Origin: Aeromonas sp. FDAARGOS 1405
GTDB lineage: Bacteria > Pseudomonadota > Gammaproteobacteria > Enterobacterales > Aeromonadaceae
Direction of reading: 5' to 3'
Length of the DNA: 64,000 bases
NCBI RefSeq assembly: GCF_019048265.1
Contig: NZ_CP077311.1
Coordinates: forward strand, 718,001-782,000
Shown here: positions 27,038 through 36,624 of the stretch, piece after piece
Layout: each line of letters opens with the position of its first letter
How positions within the stretch are numbered: the first letter of the stretch is position 1
Position numbers and translations under genes: made by a program
The notes under the pieces: model-generated
Databases searched by the model: none
What the model saw: only the letters and a program-made list of their open reading frames with translations
Told to the model about the DNA's origin: nothing

Positions 27038-28720
27038 ATGTTCAAGCTCGGTGATATCACCGTGAGCCGCAAATTGATCTTGCTGCTCACGTTGGCGTTT
27101 GTCGGTTTTGTCTCGCTGCTGCTCATCTCGGCCAATGCGCTCCAGCGAAATCTGATGAGCGAGCGAGAGGCACGGCTCAATGCCGTGCTGGACCAGGCCA
27201 TGAGCCAGATCCAGTTTCTGGCCAGCACCCTGCCCATGGAACAGGCCCAGCAGGAGGCGCGTAAACTGCTGACCAACACCCGCTTTGATGGCAACAACTA
27301 CCTGTTTGTCATCGACGAGAACCGCACTATGGTAGTTCACCCCATCCGCCCCGAACTGATCGGTCAGAAAATGGGCGAAGGGGGCGCTGCCACCGCCGGG
27401 CAGTTCTGGTATCAGATGGTGGATATCGCCAAGGGGGGCAAGCATGGGACCCTGCAATATGTCTGGACTGGCCCGTCGGGCGAAACCGCTGACAAACTCT
27501 CCATGGTCTCCGGCTATCAACCCTGGGGCTGGATCCTCGGCTCCGGCATGCTGCTGCAGGATATTCAGCAGACCATCTGGGCCCAGTACATGAAGATGGG
27601 TACCGCTACCGCCATCGTGATCCTGCTGATGGGGCTGCTGGGCTGGCGCATCACCCGCTCCATCGTCTCCCCCCTCAGCCAGATCAACCACGCCATGCAA
27701 CGGGTCGCCAAGGGGGATTTGGTGGTGAGCATCCCGGTACAGGGCAAGGATGAGCTGGGTGTTGTTGCCCGTTGCACCAACCAGAGTCTTGACGCCATCC
27801 GCCACGCCCTGCTGGAGGCAAGCCAGGGGGCTCGCAATGTGGCGGATGCCGCCTTGCGCATCGCCGCTTCTGCCGAGCAGACCAATCAGGCGGTGACCAG
27901 CCAGCGGGATCAACTGGCCCAGCTCGCCACCGCCATGAACGAGATGAGCGCCACCATCTCCGATGTGGCCGGGCACGCCGAAAATACCGCGCGGGATACC
28001 CAGGAAGCGACAGGTGAAGCCGGGCTCGGCAACCGCGACGTTCACGCCAGTGTGCATGGCATCAAGGCGTTGGCAACCGAAGTGGAGCAGGCCACTCTGC
28101 AGGTCAACCAGCTCAAAGAGGGGGTGATGCAGATCAGTGAAGTGACCGCCGTTATCAGCTCAATCTCGGATCAGACCAATCTGCTGGCGCTCAACGCCGC
28201 CATAGAAGCAGCCCGTGCAGGGGAGCAGGGACGTGGCTTTGCCGTGGTCGCCGACGAAGTGCGCCAGCTGGCCAGTCGTACCCGCCAATCCACCGAAGAG
28301 ATCCAGAGCACCATCGCCCAGCTGCAGCAACGGGCCGTCACTGCAGCCAATGCCATGGATGCCAGCCGAAAACTGGCTGAAAGCAGCGTAAACCAGTCAC
28401 AACAAGCGGGTCAGGATCTCACCCTGATCGTCAACCATATCCAGCATGTAAGCGACATGGCGACCCAGATTGCCACCGCTGCAGAGCAACAGAGCATGGT
28501 GGCCGAGGATATGAACCGCAACGTCAGCGGCATCAACGACTCGGCGCTGGAGATGTCCCAGTCCGCCTCGCAACTGGCGCAGGAGAGCGAGCTGCTGGCC
28601 GGCCTCTCCCGCAGCCTGGATGAGCGGCTTGCGGTGTTCAAACTGGGCAAGGAGTCCTCCACTGCGCCAATGATAGCTCCCGTATCTCCCCCCTCAGGAG
28701 AACAGCGCGCCCGTCATTGA
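27038..28720 (+). CDS. Methyl-accepting chemotaxis protein with single-Cache sensor
   Basis: Chemoreceptor of 560 residues in the inner membrane. Order: TM1 (about 11-31); periplasmic sCache_2-type domain (about 32-185, with [17 protein letters not shown] and [13 protein letters not shown], typical of this fold); TM2 (about 188-208); HAMP (about 210-262); then the cytoplasmic coiled coil with the kinase-control tip [20 protein letters not shown]. No CheR-tethering pentapeptide is seen at the C-terminus. sCache_2 receptors often sense small organic acids, but the ligand here is unknown. The ATG at 27038 has AACGAGGG upstream; the longer frame from 26864 adds an unrelated extension. A terminator follows. 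Confidence 0.9.
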   Translation: MFKLGDITVSRKLILLLTLAFVGFVSLLLISANALQRNLMSEREARLNAVLDQAMSQIQFLASTLPMEQAQQEARKLLTNTRFDGNNYLFVIDENRTMVVHPIRPELIGQKMGEGGAATAGQFWYQMVDIAKGGKHGTLQYVWTGPSGETADKLSMVSGYQPWGWILGSGMLLQDIQQTIWAQYMKMGTATAIVILLMGLLGWRITRSIVSPLSQINHAMQRVAKGDLVVSIPVQGKDELGVVARCTNQSLDAIRHALLEASQGARNVADAALRIAASAEQTNQAVTSQRDQLAQLATAMNEMSATISDVAGHAENTARDTQEATGEAGLGNRDVHASVHGIKALATEVEQATLQVNQLKEGVMQISEVTAVISSISDQTNLLALNAAIEAARAGEQGRGFAVVADEVRQLASRTRQSTEEIQSTIAQLQQRAVTAANAMDASRKLAESSVNQSQQAGQDLTLIVNHIQHVSDMATQIATAAEQQSMVAEDMNRNVSGINDSALEMSQSASQLAQESELLAGLSRSLDERLAVFKLGKESSTAPMIAPVSPPSGEQRARH

Positions 28721-28751
28721 TGGCGTCAATCCGTGTCGCATTGTCACCCGG

Positions 28752-28779
28752 CCTGCCAGCTCGGCTGGCAGGTTTTTTT
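28752..28779 (+). terminator. Rho-independent terminator of the chemoreceptor gene
   Basis: Nine-bp stem CCTGCCAGC / GCTGGCAGG with a TCG loop and a run of seven T. Confidence 0.93.
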
Positions 28780-28984
28780 ACGCCTAAAAACGCGCAGCAA
28801 GCATGCATCTTATCGGCATATTCAACGGTATTCGACGCCATTCATAAACAAGAGAACAATTTAAAAACAGCCAGTTAGGATGATTTTCGCGCCATTGAAT
28901 GACGTATTTAAACATGTGACTTCAAATAATTAATCAATGCGGGGCACAATGCTGATGGCCGAACATTTGGCCCATCACTAACCA

Positions 28985-29075
28985 TCTAGTCATTTGGCAA
29001 ACTGACCGAAAGGTCGGGACGCAAAGCCTCCGGTCTACAGACGTTTTGTCCAGGATAGCGGGGTTGCCACACGCA
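28985..29075 (+). ncRNA. Cyclic di-GMP-I (GEMM) riboswitch upstream of gbpA
   Basis: The segment holds the signature core GGGACGCAAAGCCTCCGG (29016-29033). It is preceded by GGCAAAC and a hairpin GACC-GAAA-GGTC (29004-29015) whose GNRA tetraloop is the tertiary-contact element of the class I aptamer. It is followed by AGCGGGGTTGCC, matching the conserved 3' strand. A hairpin CGGGGA-AC-TCCCCG (29085-29098) lies between the aptamer and the gbpA ribosome-binding site and may belong to the expression platform. The same arrangement, a GEMM riboswitch before gbpA, is known from Vibrio cholerae. I cannot decide ON or OFF behaviour from sequence alone. Confidence 0.92.
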
Positions 29076-29136
29076 AGTGTGCATCGGGGAACTCCCCGGC
29101 CAACTGACTGCCCACATCTATCGAACAGAGGAATGT

Positions 29137-30558
29137 ATGGCAGCAAAAATCCAACTCAATCACATCGCGGCGGTGCTGGCCCTGCTGGCCAGCGGCAGCG
29201 CCCTGGCTCATGGCTACATCAGCCAGCCCGAGAGCCGCAACTACCTGTGCAAAACCGGCGGCAACAGCCAGTGTGGAGGCGTACAGTGGGAACCCCAGAG
29301 CGTGGAGGGGCCATCAGGCTTCCCGCAAACCGGCCCGCAGGATGGTCAAATCGCCTCGGCGGGCAGCCCGCGCTGGAGCGAGCTGAACATCCAGACCAGC
29401 GACCGCTGGACCAAGCGTGAAGTACAGCCCGGACCCTTCGCCATCAGCTGGACCTTCACTGCCAACCACGTCACCCGCAACTGGCGCTACTACCTCACCA
29501 AGCAGGACTGGAACCCCAACCAGCCGCTCACCCGCGCCTCGTTCGACCTGACCCCCTTCTGCGTCATCGACGGCAACATGGTGCAGCCGCCCAAGCAAGT
29601 GACCCACAACTGTGTCCTGCCGGAGCGCACCGGTTATCAAGTGATCCTCGGCGTGTGGGAAGTGGGCGACACCAGCAACAGCTTTTACAACATCATCGAT
29701 GCCAAGTTCAAAGATGGTAGTCAGCCGCCGCTGGAGTGGAGCCAGGCAGGCACCATCTACCCCTCCATCGACCTCGCAGTGGGTGACAAGGCGATGACCC
29801 GGATATTCGATGCCAACGGCGAGCGCCCCGATCTGCAGACCGTGCTGACCATCACCAATGCCGAGCAGGGCCAGAAGAACAACTGGGCCCATGCCCTCGC
29901 CAGCAAGATCAACGCCGAGCAGAGCCTGATCCGCGCAGGTCAGCAAGGAGCCGATGGCCAGTTCAATCCGGTCTACGGTATGAACCCCGTCTATCTAAAG
30001 CGAAACAGCAAGCTGGAACGAGTCGAGATTGACCTGCAACAGCTGCAACCGCCAGTGGTGGACAGCATCAGCGTCAGCGGTCTGGCCAGCGACTATGTAC
30101 TGGACAACGGCAAGGCAACCCTCGATTTCACCGTCACCGCACAGGGCGATCTGGCCGTCACCAACACCCTCTATGACCACGGCGGCGTCGCCAAGGGTGA
30201 AAGCAGTGCCGACATCAAGGACAGCAGCCACACCTTCACCATGGCGCTGGAAGGGCTCAAGGCTGGTCACCATCAGCTGGTGATCAAGGCCACCCCGAAA
30301 GCGGGCGGCGAGACCATCCAGCAGACCATGGATCTGATGTTCAAGGATCAGAGCAGCGGCGAATACGACTTCGTCTTCCCGAACAACATCAAGTCCTACA
30401 CCGCCAGCACCAAGGTGCAGCAGCCGAAAAATGGCAAGGTCTATCAGTGCAAGCCCTTCCCCTACAGCGGCTACTGCCAGCAGTGGACCACCACAGCCAC
30501 CCAGTACGAGCCGGGCATCGGCTCCCACTGGCAGATGGCGTGGGATGAAGTGAAGTAA
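29137..30558 (+). CDS. gbpA: GbpA-type N-acetylglucosamine-binding lytic polysaccharide monooxygenase
   Basis: Secreted colonisation factor that oxidatively cleaves chitin and sticks cells to chitin and mucin. Residues 1-24 are a signal peptide ending ALA, so mature His25 (HGYISQPESR) becomes the N-terminal half of the copper histidine brace. The second His lies in FTANHVTRNW. The AA10 domain runs to about residue 210, followed by two GbpA middle domains and a C-terminal chitin-binding module rich in aromatics and cysteines (YQCKPFPYSGYCQQW, about 435-473). The ATG at 29137 has an AGAGGA site. Expression is very likely controlled by the cyclic di-GMP riboswitch 60 bp upstream. V. cholerae GbpA has a similar four-domain plan. 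Confidence 0.94.
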   Translation: MAAKIQLNHIAAVLALLASGSALAHGYISQPESRNYLCKTGGNSQCGGVQWEPQSVEGPSGFPQTGPQDGQIASAGSPRWSELNIQTSDRWTKREVQPGPFAISWTFTANHVTRNWRYYLTKQDWNPNQPLTRASFDLTPFCVIDGNMVQPPKQVTHNCVLPERTGYQVILGVWEVGDTSNSFYNIIDAKFKDGSQPPLEWSQAGTIYPSIDLAVGDKAMTRIFDANGERPDLQTVLTITNAEQGQKNNWAHALASKINAEQSLIRAGQQGADGQFNPVYGMNPVYLKRNSKLERVEIDLQQLQPPVVDSISVSGLASDYVLDNGKATLDFTVTAQGDLAVTNTLYDHGGVAKGESSADIKDSSHTFTMALEGLKAGHHQLVIKATPKAGGETIQQTMDLMFKDQSSGEYDFVFPNNIKSYTASTKVQQPKNGKVYQCKPFPYSGYCQQWTTTATQYEPGIGSHWQMAWDEVK

Positions 30559-30571
30559 CTCGCCACCGGAT

Positions 30572-30604
30572 AGCAGAAGGGGAGCCAATGGCACCCCTTT
30601 TGCT
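30572..30604. terminator. Bidirectional terminator between gbpA and the CysB-family gene
   Basis: Arms AGCAGAAGGGG / CCCCTTTTGCT with one wobble, extended inward by GCC / GGC across an A-A mismatch. It is placed symmetrically between convergent genes. Confidence 0.8.
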
Positions 30605-30616
30605 ATCTCTTCTCAT

Positions 30617-31564
30617 TCAAATCTGGAAGTCGAGGGCGGGCTCGCTGCCCATGGCGCGGGCCTGAATATCCGCCAGCGCCAGCTCGGGGTTGCAGAGCTG
30701 GATAAACTGCCAGGCAAAGTTGTGCTGGAACTGCCCCTGCTTGAGGCCAATCCAGGCGGTGTGGGGGGCAAACAGATGGCTGCCGTCGAGCTGTACCAGC
30801 CCCTGATCACGCTGGGCGTCGAACGCCATATCAGCCAGTATGCCGACCCCCATCTCCAGCTCGACATAGGTCTTGATGACATCGGAGTCCTGCGCCGTCA
30901 GCAGGATCTGCGGCTCGATGCCAGCCGCAGCAAACGCCTCATCCACCCGCACCCGCCCGGTCAACCCGGCTTGATAGGTGACGATGGGCCAGTTGGCCAG
31001 CGCCGCCAGCGTCAGATCCCGCTCGCCAGTAAGCGGATGTTGCTCGGGCACCACGATATTGTGGTGCCAGCGGTAGTAGGGGAATGCCACTACCCCTTCG
31101 CTTTTGTCGAGCTGCTCGCTGCTGATGCCGATATCCACCTCGCCGCTCTGCACCAGCCGCACTATCTCCTCCGGGCTGCCCTGACGCAGCTCCAGCTGCA
31201 CCAGCGGAAACTGCTCGCGAAACGCCTTCACCACCCGCGGCAGGGCATAGCGGGCCTGGGTATGGGTGGTCGCCACCAGCAAGCGGCCCGAGTCGCGGTT
31301 GGCAAAGGTGCTGGCCAGTTTGCGGATGTTGTTGGCGTCATTGAGAATGCGCTCGGCAATCACCAGCAGCTCCTTGCCAGGCTCGGTCATACCGAGCAGC
31401 CGCTTACCGTAGCGGATAAAGAGCTCGATACCGAGCTCCTCTTCCAGCTCGCGGATATGGCGACTCACCCCGGATTGCGAGGTAAAAAGGGCATTGGCTA
31501 CCTCGGTCAGGTTGTAATCCCGCCGCGCTGCCTCCCGGATAATACGTAACTGCTGGAAATTCAC
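30617..31564 (-). CDS. cysB: CysB family LysR-type regulator
   Basis: Transcription factor of 315 residues related to CysB and Cbl, activators of sulfate assimilation genes with inducers of the acetylserine/sulfur-limitation type. The helix-turn-helix is in LTEVANALFTSQSGVSRHIREL (about residues 17-38). The effector domain shows the family signatures TTHTQARYALP, RQGSPEEI and TAQDSDVIKTYVELEMGVG. The GTG at 31564 has AGGAGG 6 bases upstream. It is immediately downstream of cysTWA on the same strand, unlike E. coli cysB, which stands apart; a local sulfate-transport regulator is therefore an alternative to the global CysB. The symbol is tentative. Confidence 0.78.
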   Translation of the reverse strand: MNFQQLRIIREAARRDYNLTEVANALFTSQSGVSRHIRELEEELGIELFIRYGKRLLGMTEPGKELLVIAERILNDANNIRKLASTFANRDSGRLLVATTHTQARYALPRVVKAFREQFPLVQLELRQGSPEEIVRLVQSGEVDIGISSEQLDKSEGVVAFPYYRWHHNIVVPEQHPLTGERDLTLAALANWPIVTYQAGLTGRVRVDEAFAAAGIEPQILLTAQDSDVIKTYVELEMGVGILADMAFDAQRDQGLVQLDGSHLFAPHTAWIGLKQGQFQHNFAWQFIQLCNPELALADIQARAMGSEPALDFQI

Positions 31565-31657
31565 CTTGTCGCCTCCTGCGAAGAGTGGGCGACACAATCT
31601 GCTCGCCCCTCTCATTTTTGTTATTTGGCCGGATCATGCCCGGCTGACAGCCAGAAC

Positions 31658-31676
31658 CGGGCGGCCACACCGCCCG
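31658..31676 (-). terminator. GC hairpin between cysA and the CysB-family gene
   Basis: Seven-bp stem CGGGCGG / CCGCCCG with a CCACA loop, just after the cysA stop. No clear U-tract follows, so it may only partly separate the two genes. Confidence 0.35.
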
Positions 31677-31686
31677 CAACACAGCA

Positions 31687-32754
31687 TCAAATCTGATAGT
31701 CGGGATAGAACTGCGCCTGTCTGGCCACCAGCTTCACCCCCTGTCCCGGGGCAAACTGCTTGGCCGCCTCCTTGCTCAGCTCCGCCTCATAGTGGGCCCC
31801 TTTCGTTTCGCCATCGCCACGCAGCTCCACCCGAATGCGTGGCCCCATGGGCAATAGACGGGTGATGGTGGCACGGATCCCGCCCGGTGCATCGGCTGGC
31901 AAGATCTCCAGTTCATGGGGGCGGACATAGGCGATGGCGGTACTGCCGTGAGCCAGATGGGAAGCCGACGGCCCGCCGAGCAGCTGCTCACCGACACCGA
32001 ATCCCTGCTCCGCCACCCGACCGCGGAACTGGTTCACACTGCCGAGGAAGCTGTGGACGAAGGAGCTGGCAGGCTGGTCGTAGACCTCGGCCGGGGTGCC
32101 GATCTGCTCGACCCGTCCGGCATTCATCAGCACCACCCGATCCGCGACCTCCAGCGCCTCTTCCTGATCGTGGGTGACGAACAGGCTGGTGACGTGCAGC
32201 TCGTCGTGCAGCTCGCGCAGCCAGCGGCGCAGCTCCTTGCGCACCTGCGCATCAAGAGCGCCGAAGGGCTCGTCCAAGAGCAGCACCTTGGGCTGCACAG
32301 CCAAGGCTCGGGCCAGCGCGACCCGCTGACGCTGACCGCCGGAGAGCTGGGTCGGATAGCGCTCGGCCACATGGCTGAGCTGCACCAGATCCAGCAGCTC
32401 CTTGACCCGGGCGCGAATGGCCGCCTCGGCCGGGCGTTCACTGCGCGGTTTGACCCGCAGGCCAAACGCCACGTTTTCGAATACCGTCATATGGCGAAAC
32501 AGGGCATAGTGCTGGAACACGAAGCCGACGTTGCGCTCGCGCACATGGAGATCCGAGGCGTCCTCACCACGAATGATGACGTGGCCACTGTCGGCTTGCT
32601 CCAGCCCGGCGATGATCCGCAGCAGGGTGGTCTTGCCACAGCCGGAGGGGCCGAGCAGCGCCACCAGCTCACCGTCGTGAAAGTCGAGGTTGATGTCTGC
32701 CAGCGCCGCGTACTGATTGAAATGCTTGTTGAGTTGTTGAACCTGAATGCTCAT
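31687..32754 (-). CDS. cysA: Sulfate/thiosulfate ABC transporter ATP-binding protein CysA
   Basis: ATPase that drives sulfate import with CysT and CysW. Of 355 residues, the nucleotide-binding domain (1-240) has Walker [10 protein letters not shown], the signature [15 protein letters not shown], Walker [13 protein letters not shown] and the switch His in [10 protein letters not shown]-terminal regulatory TOBE-like domain (about 245-355) has the CysA stretch YVRPHELEI. The start is ATG at 32754; the longer frame reads into cysW. The gene begins 22 bp after cysW, so cysT-cysW-cysA form one operon. Confidence 0.95.
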   Translation of the reverse strand: MSIQVQQLNKHFNQYAALADINLDFHDGELVALLGPSGCGKTTLLRIIAGLEQADSGHVIIRGEDASDLHVRERNVGFVFQHYALFRHMTVFENVAFGLRVKPRSERPAEAAIRARVKELLDLVQLSHVAERYPTQLSGGQRQRVALARALAVQPKVLLLDEPFGALDAQVRKELRRWLRELHDELHVTSLFVTHDQEEALEVADRVVLMNAGRVEQIGTPAEVYDQPASSFVHSFLGSVNQFRGRVAEQGFGVGEQLLGGPSASHLAHGSTAIAYVRPHELEILPADAPGGIRATITRLLPMGPRIRVELRGDGETKGAHYEAELSKEAAKQFAPGQGVKLVARQAQFYPDYQI

Positions 32755-32776
32755 GGCTGCCTCTTTAAAACGGTGA

Positions 32777-33667
32777 TCAGTGAGATTTGGTGGGCTGGGC
32801 ACGCAGCCGGGCCAACAGGGTTTCCCCGAGTAGGGTAAAGATCCCGAACAGAGCCAAGAGGCTTGCCACTGCAAAGGCGGCGCCGGTCTGGTACTCGTTG
32901 TAGAGGATCTCGATATGCAGCGGCAGGGTATTGGTCTGGCCGCGAATATGGCCGGAGACCACCGACACCGCGCCAAACTCCCCGACCGCGCGGGCGGTAC
33001 AGAGCAGCAGGCCATACATCAGGCTCCAGCGAATGCCGGGCAGGGTGACGCGCCAGAACATCTGCAGACCGCTCGCCCCCAGCATGATGGCGGCTTCTTC
33101 CTCTTCCGGGCCGCGCGCCTCCATCTGGGGCAGCAGCTCGCGCACCACGAAGGGCACGGTAATGAAGGTGGTGGCCAGGATGATCCCCGGGGTGGCGAAG
33201 ATGATCTTGATGTCGTGCTCGCTCAGCCAGTCACCAAACCAGCCGCGGCTGCCGAACATCAACACCAGCATCAGACCGGCGATCACCGGCGACACCGAGA
33301 AGGGCAGATCGATGATGGTGATGAGCAGCTGCCGACCGGGGAAGCGGAAACGGGCGATAGCCCAGGCCGCCGCAATCCCGAACAGCAGATTGAGTGGAAC
33401 CGCACAGAGGGTCACCAACGCGGTGAGACCGAGGGCGCTCAGGGCATCCGGCTCGCTGATGGCGTGCCAGAAGAAGGCGAGCCCCGGCGTCAGCGCCTGA
33501 ATAAAGACGGTGGCCAACGGCAGCAGCAACAGGGCGGCAAACCAGCCGAGACCCACCGTGATGAGCAGCCATTTGACCCACTGGGGCTCGCGGATCACGG
33601 TCGGAGCCTTGCGCACGGGAGCAACCTCCACAGAGGCCGCCTCAATGGCGATAGCAGATGAACTCAT
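32777..33667 (-). CDS. cysW: Sulfate/thiosulfate ABC transporter permease CysW
   Basis: One of two permease subunits, 296 residues with about six membrane helices. The EAA-type cytoplasmic loop that contacts CysA is visible in [41 protein letters not shown] is a CysW signature. The N-terminal 30 residues before the first helix are charged and cytoplasmic. It overlaps the cysT end by 4 bp. Confidence 0.94.
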   Translation of the reverse strand: MSSSAIAIEAASVEVAPVRKAPTVIREPQWVKWLLITVGLGWFAALLLLPLATVFIQALTPGLAFFWHAISEPDALSALGLTALVTLCAVPLNLLFGIAAAWAIARFRFPGRQLLITIIDLPFSVSPVIAGLMLVLMFGSRGWFGDWLSEHDIKIIFATPGIILATTFITVPFVVRELLPQMEARGPEEEEAAIMLGASGLQMFWRVTLPGIRWSLMYGLLLCTARAVGEFGAVSVVSGHIRGQTNTLPLHIEILYNEYQTGAAFAVASLLALFGIFTLLGETLLARLRAQPTKSH

Positions 33668-34503
33668 ATCCGGCTCCCTCCGATGCGAGACCAGCTCCAG
33701 GCCTGCAACTTGTTGATTAGCAGTAACAAAATGAACGAAATCAGCAGCATCACCACTGCGATGGCGGAGGCACCTGCGTAGTCATACTCTTCCAGGTGGC
33801 TCATGATCATCAGCGGCGCGATTTCCGAGACCATCGGCAGGTTGCCGGCGATGAAGATGACGGAGCCGTACTCCCCCACCCCACGGGCAAACGCCAGCGC
33901 AAAACCGGTGAGCAGGGCAGGCACCAGGGTCGGCCAGAGCACCCGCAGAAAGGTCTGCCAGCGATCGGCGCCGAGGCTGGCGGCCGCCTCCTCTTGCTCG
34001 GTTTCAGCCTCCCGCAGCACCGGCTGCAGGGTACGCACCACAAACGGCAATCCGATAAAGGTGAGGGCGATAACGACGCCGATAGGGTTGTAGGCGAGCT
34101 GGATGCCGAGCGGCGCCAGCAACTGGCCGATCCAGCCGTTGGGGGCGAAGATGGCGCACAGGGCGATGCCGGAAACGGCGGTCGGCATGGCGAATGGCAG
34201 GTCGATCAGCGCATCCACCAGACGACGACCGGGGAAGGTGTAGCGCACCAGGATCCAGGCCAGGATCAGGCCAAACAGGCTGTTGAGCAGCGCCGCGACA
34301 AAGGCCGCCCCGAAGCTCAGGCGAAAGGAGGCGAGCACCCGGGGTGAACCGATCACCTGCCAGAACTCGGCGGCGGTCAGGTTGTTGATCGCAAACAGTA
34401 CCAGGGCCGAGAGCGGCAACAGCACCAACAGGCCCAGATAGAGCAGGCTGAACCCCAAGGTGGGACCAAAACCGGGCAGGACAGAATAAGAACCAAATCG
34501 CAT
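33664..34503 (-). CDS. cysT: Sulfate/thiosulfate ABC transporter permease CysT (CysU)
   Basis: Permease partner of CysW, 279 residues with about six helices. The EAA loop is [23 protein letters not shown] and the signature [17 protein letters not shown] is typical of CysT. It is the first gene of cysTWA. A palindrome CATAAC-N10-GTTATG overlaps its start codon and upstream bases and may be a regulator site. A rho-independent terminator between this gene and the upstream hydrolase gene means it needs its own promoter in the AT-rich gap of 34504-34640. Confidence 0.94.
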   Translation of the reverse strand: MRFGSYSVLPGFGPTLGFSLLYLGLLVLLPLSALVLFAINNLTAAEFWQVIGSPRVLASFRLSFGAAFVAALLNSLFGLILAWILVRYTFPGRRLVDALIDLPFAMPTAVSGIALCAIFAPNGWIGQLLAPLGIQLAYNPIGVVIALTFIGLPFVVRTLQPVLREAETEQEEAAASLGADRWQTFLRVLWPTLVPALLTGFALAFARGVGEYGSVIFIAGNLPMVSEIAPLMIMSHLEEYDYAGASAIAVVMLLISFILLLLINKLQAWSWSRIGGSRI

Positions 34504-34522
34504 AACACATCCATCTGTTATG
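34501..34522. promoter_or_regulatory. Candidate CysB-type palindrome at the cysT start
   Basis: CATAAC (34501-34506) and GTTATG (34517-34522) form 6-bp inverted arms across a 10-nt spacer. A similar GTTAT-N15-ATAAC pair lies upstream of sbp. CysB sites are degenerate, so the assignment is weak. Confidence 0.3.
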
Positions 34523-34639
34523 AAGAATTTTCGATATGGTGATTCTGCGCACTCCCCTCATCGGCAACAAACATCAATTGCGACTTTGCTAATCACTTTT
34601 TTGTCTAACCGCAGAGTCACAAGGCTCTTGGCGCACTCC

Positions 34640-34674
34640 AATAAAAAAAGGTCTTTTATATAAATAAAAGACCT
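34640..34674 (-). terminator. Rho-independent terminator separating hydrolase/sbp from cysTWA
   Basis: Perfect 11-bp arms AGGTCTTTTAT / ATAAAAGACCT with a 4-nt loop; on the minus strand it is followed by seven T. It lies 100 bp after the hydrolase stop. Confidence 0.92.
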
Positions 34675-34773
34675 AAGAAATGGAGCAATACGGAGCGGAG
34701 CATTCAAAGAACGGGGGCATGGAGTAGCCAGCGAACAGCGCGCCCGACAACCCTCCAACCACTTCACAGATAC

Positions 34774-35349
34774 CTAGCGAAAGCCCAATACGACCGGCCG
34801 GGGCGATGCGGCCTTGACCGGTGCCACTACCAGCTCACCACGGCGGTAGAGAGCCCCCAGCAAATGCAGCCCCTGATGCCAATCCCCATGACCGGACTGG
34901 GCATTGATATGGCCCGCCTCACCGGCATCGAACAGCGGCACCTGCCACTGACGGCTCCAGTATTCGGCCCGTTCAAAGCTCATCCAGGGATCATTGCGGC
35001 TGGCCACCAGCTGGGCAGACACCTGCAGCGGCCCGGCCAAGGCCTCATCCGCAATGCCAAAACGGGCGGGATCGGCGGGCGCCACCAGAAAGATCGAGGC
35101 CACCTTCTCCGGCTGCAAGCGGGCCGCCGCGATGGCGGTCAGGGCGCCGAAAGAGTGGGCCACCAGATGGACCCGGCTGCGGCGACGTTTCAGCTTGCTC
35201 GCCAGCTTGGCACTCCAGACCCTGAGGTTCGGCTTGTCCCACGGTAGCCCGGTCATCCGCTGCCATTGGGGAAAATGATCGTGCCAGCGGCTCTGCCAGT
35301 GATCCGGCCCACTGTTGTGCAGACCGGGAACCAGGAGGATCTTGTTCAT
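34774..35349 (-). CDS. RBBP9/YdeN-type serine alpha/beta hydrolase
   Basis: Small serine hydrolase of 191 residues. It begins KILLVPGLHNSGPDHWQSRW, the N-terminus typical of the RBBP9/YdeN family. The nucleophile is Ser in VAHSFGALTA, a GxSxG variant with Ala in the first position. The acid is probably in ASRNDPWMSF and the catalytic His in EAGHINAQSGHGDWHQG. The ATG at 35349 has an AGGAG site. It lies 56 bp after sbp and before a terminator, so it is co-transcribed with the sulfate-binding protein gene. Its substrate is unknown; association with sulfur starvation is inferred from position only. Confidence 0.83.
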   Translation of the reverse strand: MNKILLVPGLHNSGPDHWQSRWHDHFPQWQRMTGLPWDKPNLRVWSAKLASKLKRRRSRVHLVAHSFGALTAIAAARLQPEKVASIFLVAPADPARFGIADEALAGPLQVSAQLVASRNDPWMSFERAEYWSRQWQVPLFDAGEAGHINAQSGHGDWHQGLHLLGALYRRGELVVAPVKAASPRPVVLGFR

Positions 35350-35405
35350 CTTGGTGCTCCTATCGGCTGGCACAGGGGCCAGTTCAGTGATGGATAACGA
35401 AGCTA

Positions 35406-36407
35406 TCAACGACCCGGCTGGTAGATCTGGTCAAACAGACCGCCCTGGGCGAAGTGTTTCTTCTGGGCTTTCTCCCAATCCCCTTCCAGATCCTTGACGG
35501 TAAAGAAGGCAAGCTGCGGGAACTGGGCCGCGGTCTCCTTCAGGATCGCCGGGTTGCTGGGGCGATAGTGATGTTTGGCGACGATATGCTGCCCCTCGTC
35601 AGAGTAGAGATAATCGAGATAGGCCTTGGCCACCGCTTCGGTACCGTGCTTCCTGGCCACCTTGTCCACCACCGCGACCGGCGGCTCCGCCAGAATGGAG
35701 ACCGAAGGCACCACCAGCTCGAACTTGTCGCTGGCCCCCGCCTGACCAAGCACCAGCAGGGCTTCGTTCTCCCACGCCAGCAGCACGTCACCGAGACCGC
35801 GCTCGGTAAAGCTGGTGGTGGCACCGCGGGCGCCTGAGTCCAGCACCTTCACGTTCTTGAAGAGATCGCCAACAAACTGCTTGGCCCCCTCTTCACTGCC
35901 GCTCTTCTTCAGGGCATAGCCCCAGGCAGCCAGATAGTTCCAGCGTGCCCCGCCGGAGGTCTTGGGGTTGGGAGTCACGATGGCAACATCCTTGCGCACC
36001 AGATCATCCCAATCCTTGATCTGCTTGGGATTGCCCTTGCGCACCAGGAAGACAATGGTGGAGGTATAGGGCGAGGCGTTGTTGCCGAGGCGACTCTGCC
36101 AGTCGGCAGCGGTCAGCCCCGCCTTGGCGATGGCGCTGACATCGTAGGCGAGCGCCAGCGATACCACGTCGGCTTCCAGCCCATCCACCACGGCGCGAGC
36201 CTGCTTGCCGGAGCCACCGTGAGACTGGCTCACCACTACGTCGTCGCCGGTTTTGGCCTTCCACTCCTTGGCAAAGGCGGCGTTGTACTCCTGAAACAGC
36301 TCGCGGGTCGGATCGTAAGAGACGTTGAGCAGGCGGATCTCGGCGGCATTGGCCTGACCAAATGCCAGCAGAGAGAGCAGGGTCAGGGCGGTCATTCGCA
36401 GTTTCAT
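35406..36407 (-). CDS. sbp: Sulfate-binding periplasmic protein
   Basis: Periplasmic receptor that delivers sulfate to CysTWA, 333 residues. A signal peptide is seen at 1-21 (ending GQANA). Typical Sbp/CysP stretches follow: [29 protein letters not shown] (phosphate/sulfate-binding loop), [21 protein letters not shown] and YRPSNPAI near the C-terminus. It is not adjacent to cysT: a hydrolase gene and a terminator lie between, so receptor and transporter are separate transcription units. It could equally bind thiosulfate (CysP); the length and sequence favour Sbp. Confidence 0.92.
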   Translation of the reverse strand: MKLRMTALTLLSLLAFGQANAAEIRLLNVSYDPTRELFQEYNAAFAKEWKAKTGDDVVVSQSHGGSGKQARAVVDGLEADVVSLALAYDVSAIAKAGLTAADWQSRLGNNASPYTSTIVFLVRKGNPKQIKDWDDLVRKDVAIVTPNPKTSGGARWNYLAAWGYALKKSGSEEGAKQFVGDLFKNVKVLDSGARGATTSFTERGLGDVLLAWENEALLVLGQAGASDKFELVVPSVSILAEPPVAVVDKVARKHGTEAVAKAYLDYLYSDEGQHIVAKHHYRPSNPAILKETAAQFPQLAFFTVKDLEGDWEKAQKKHFAQGGLFDQIYQPGR

Positions 36408-36455
36408 GGTGATTCTCCATATCTTGTTGGGTTGAGAACAGCATGCCGTGGAGTT

Positions 36456-36480
36456 GTTATGCCCAGAAGAAAGAAATAAC
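36456..36480. promoter_or_regulatory. Candidate regulator site upstream of sbp
   Basis: GTTAT (36456-36460) and ATAAC (36476-36480) are inverted across 15 nt, about 50-75 bp upstream of sbp. The same words flank cysT. It may be a CysB-family site; low certainty. Confidence 0.3.
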
Positions 36481-36624
36481 TCTTTGCTTATCTCTTTTGC
36501 TCATATCAACTCAGCCACCCGCACCGGGAGCCGGACGCAGACTCTGTGAGCCATGCCCCTCTGGCCCCTTGCTCGCTGTGCCATCATGGGAACAAGGCAG
36601 GCAGATGACGAAAAGGAAGTCGTT

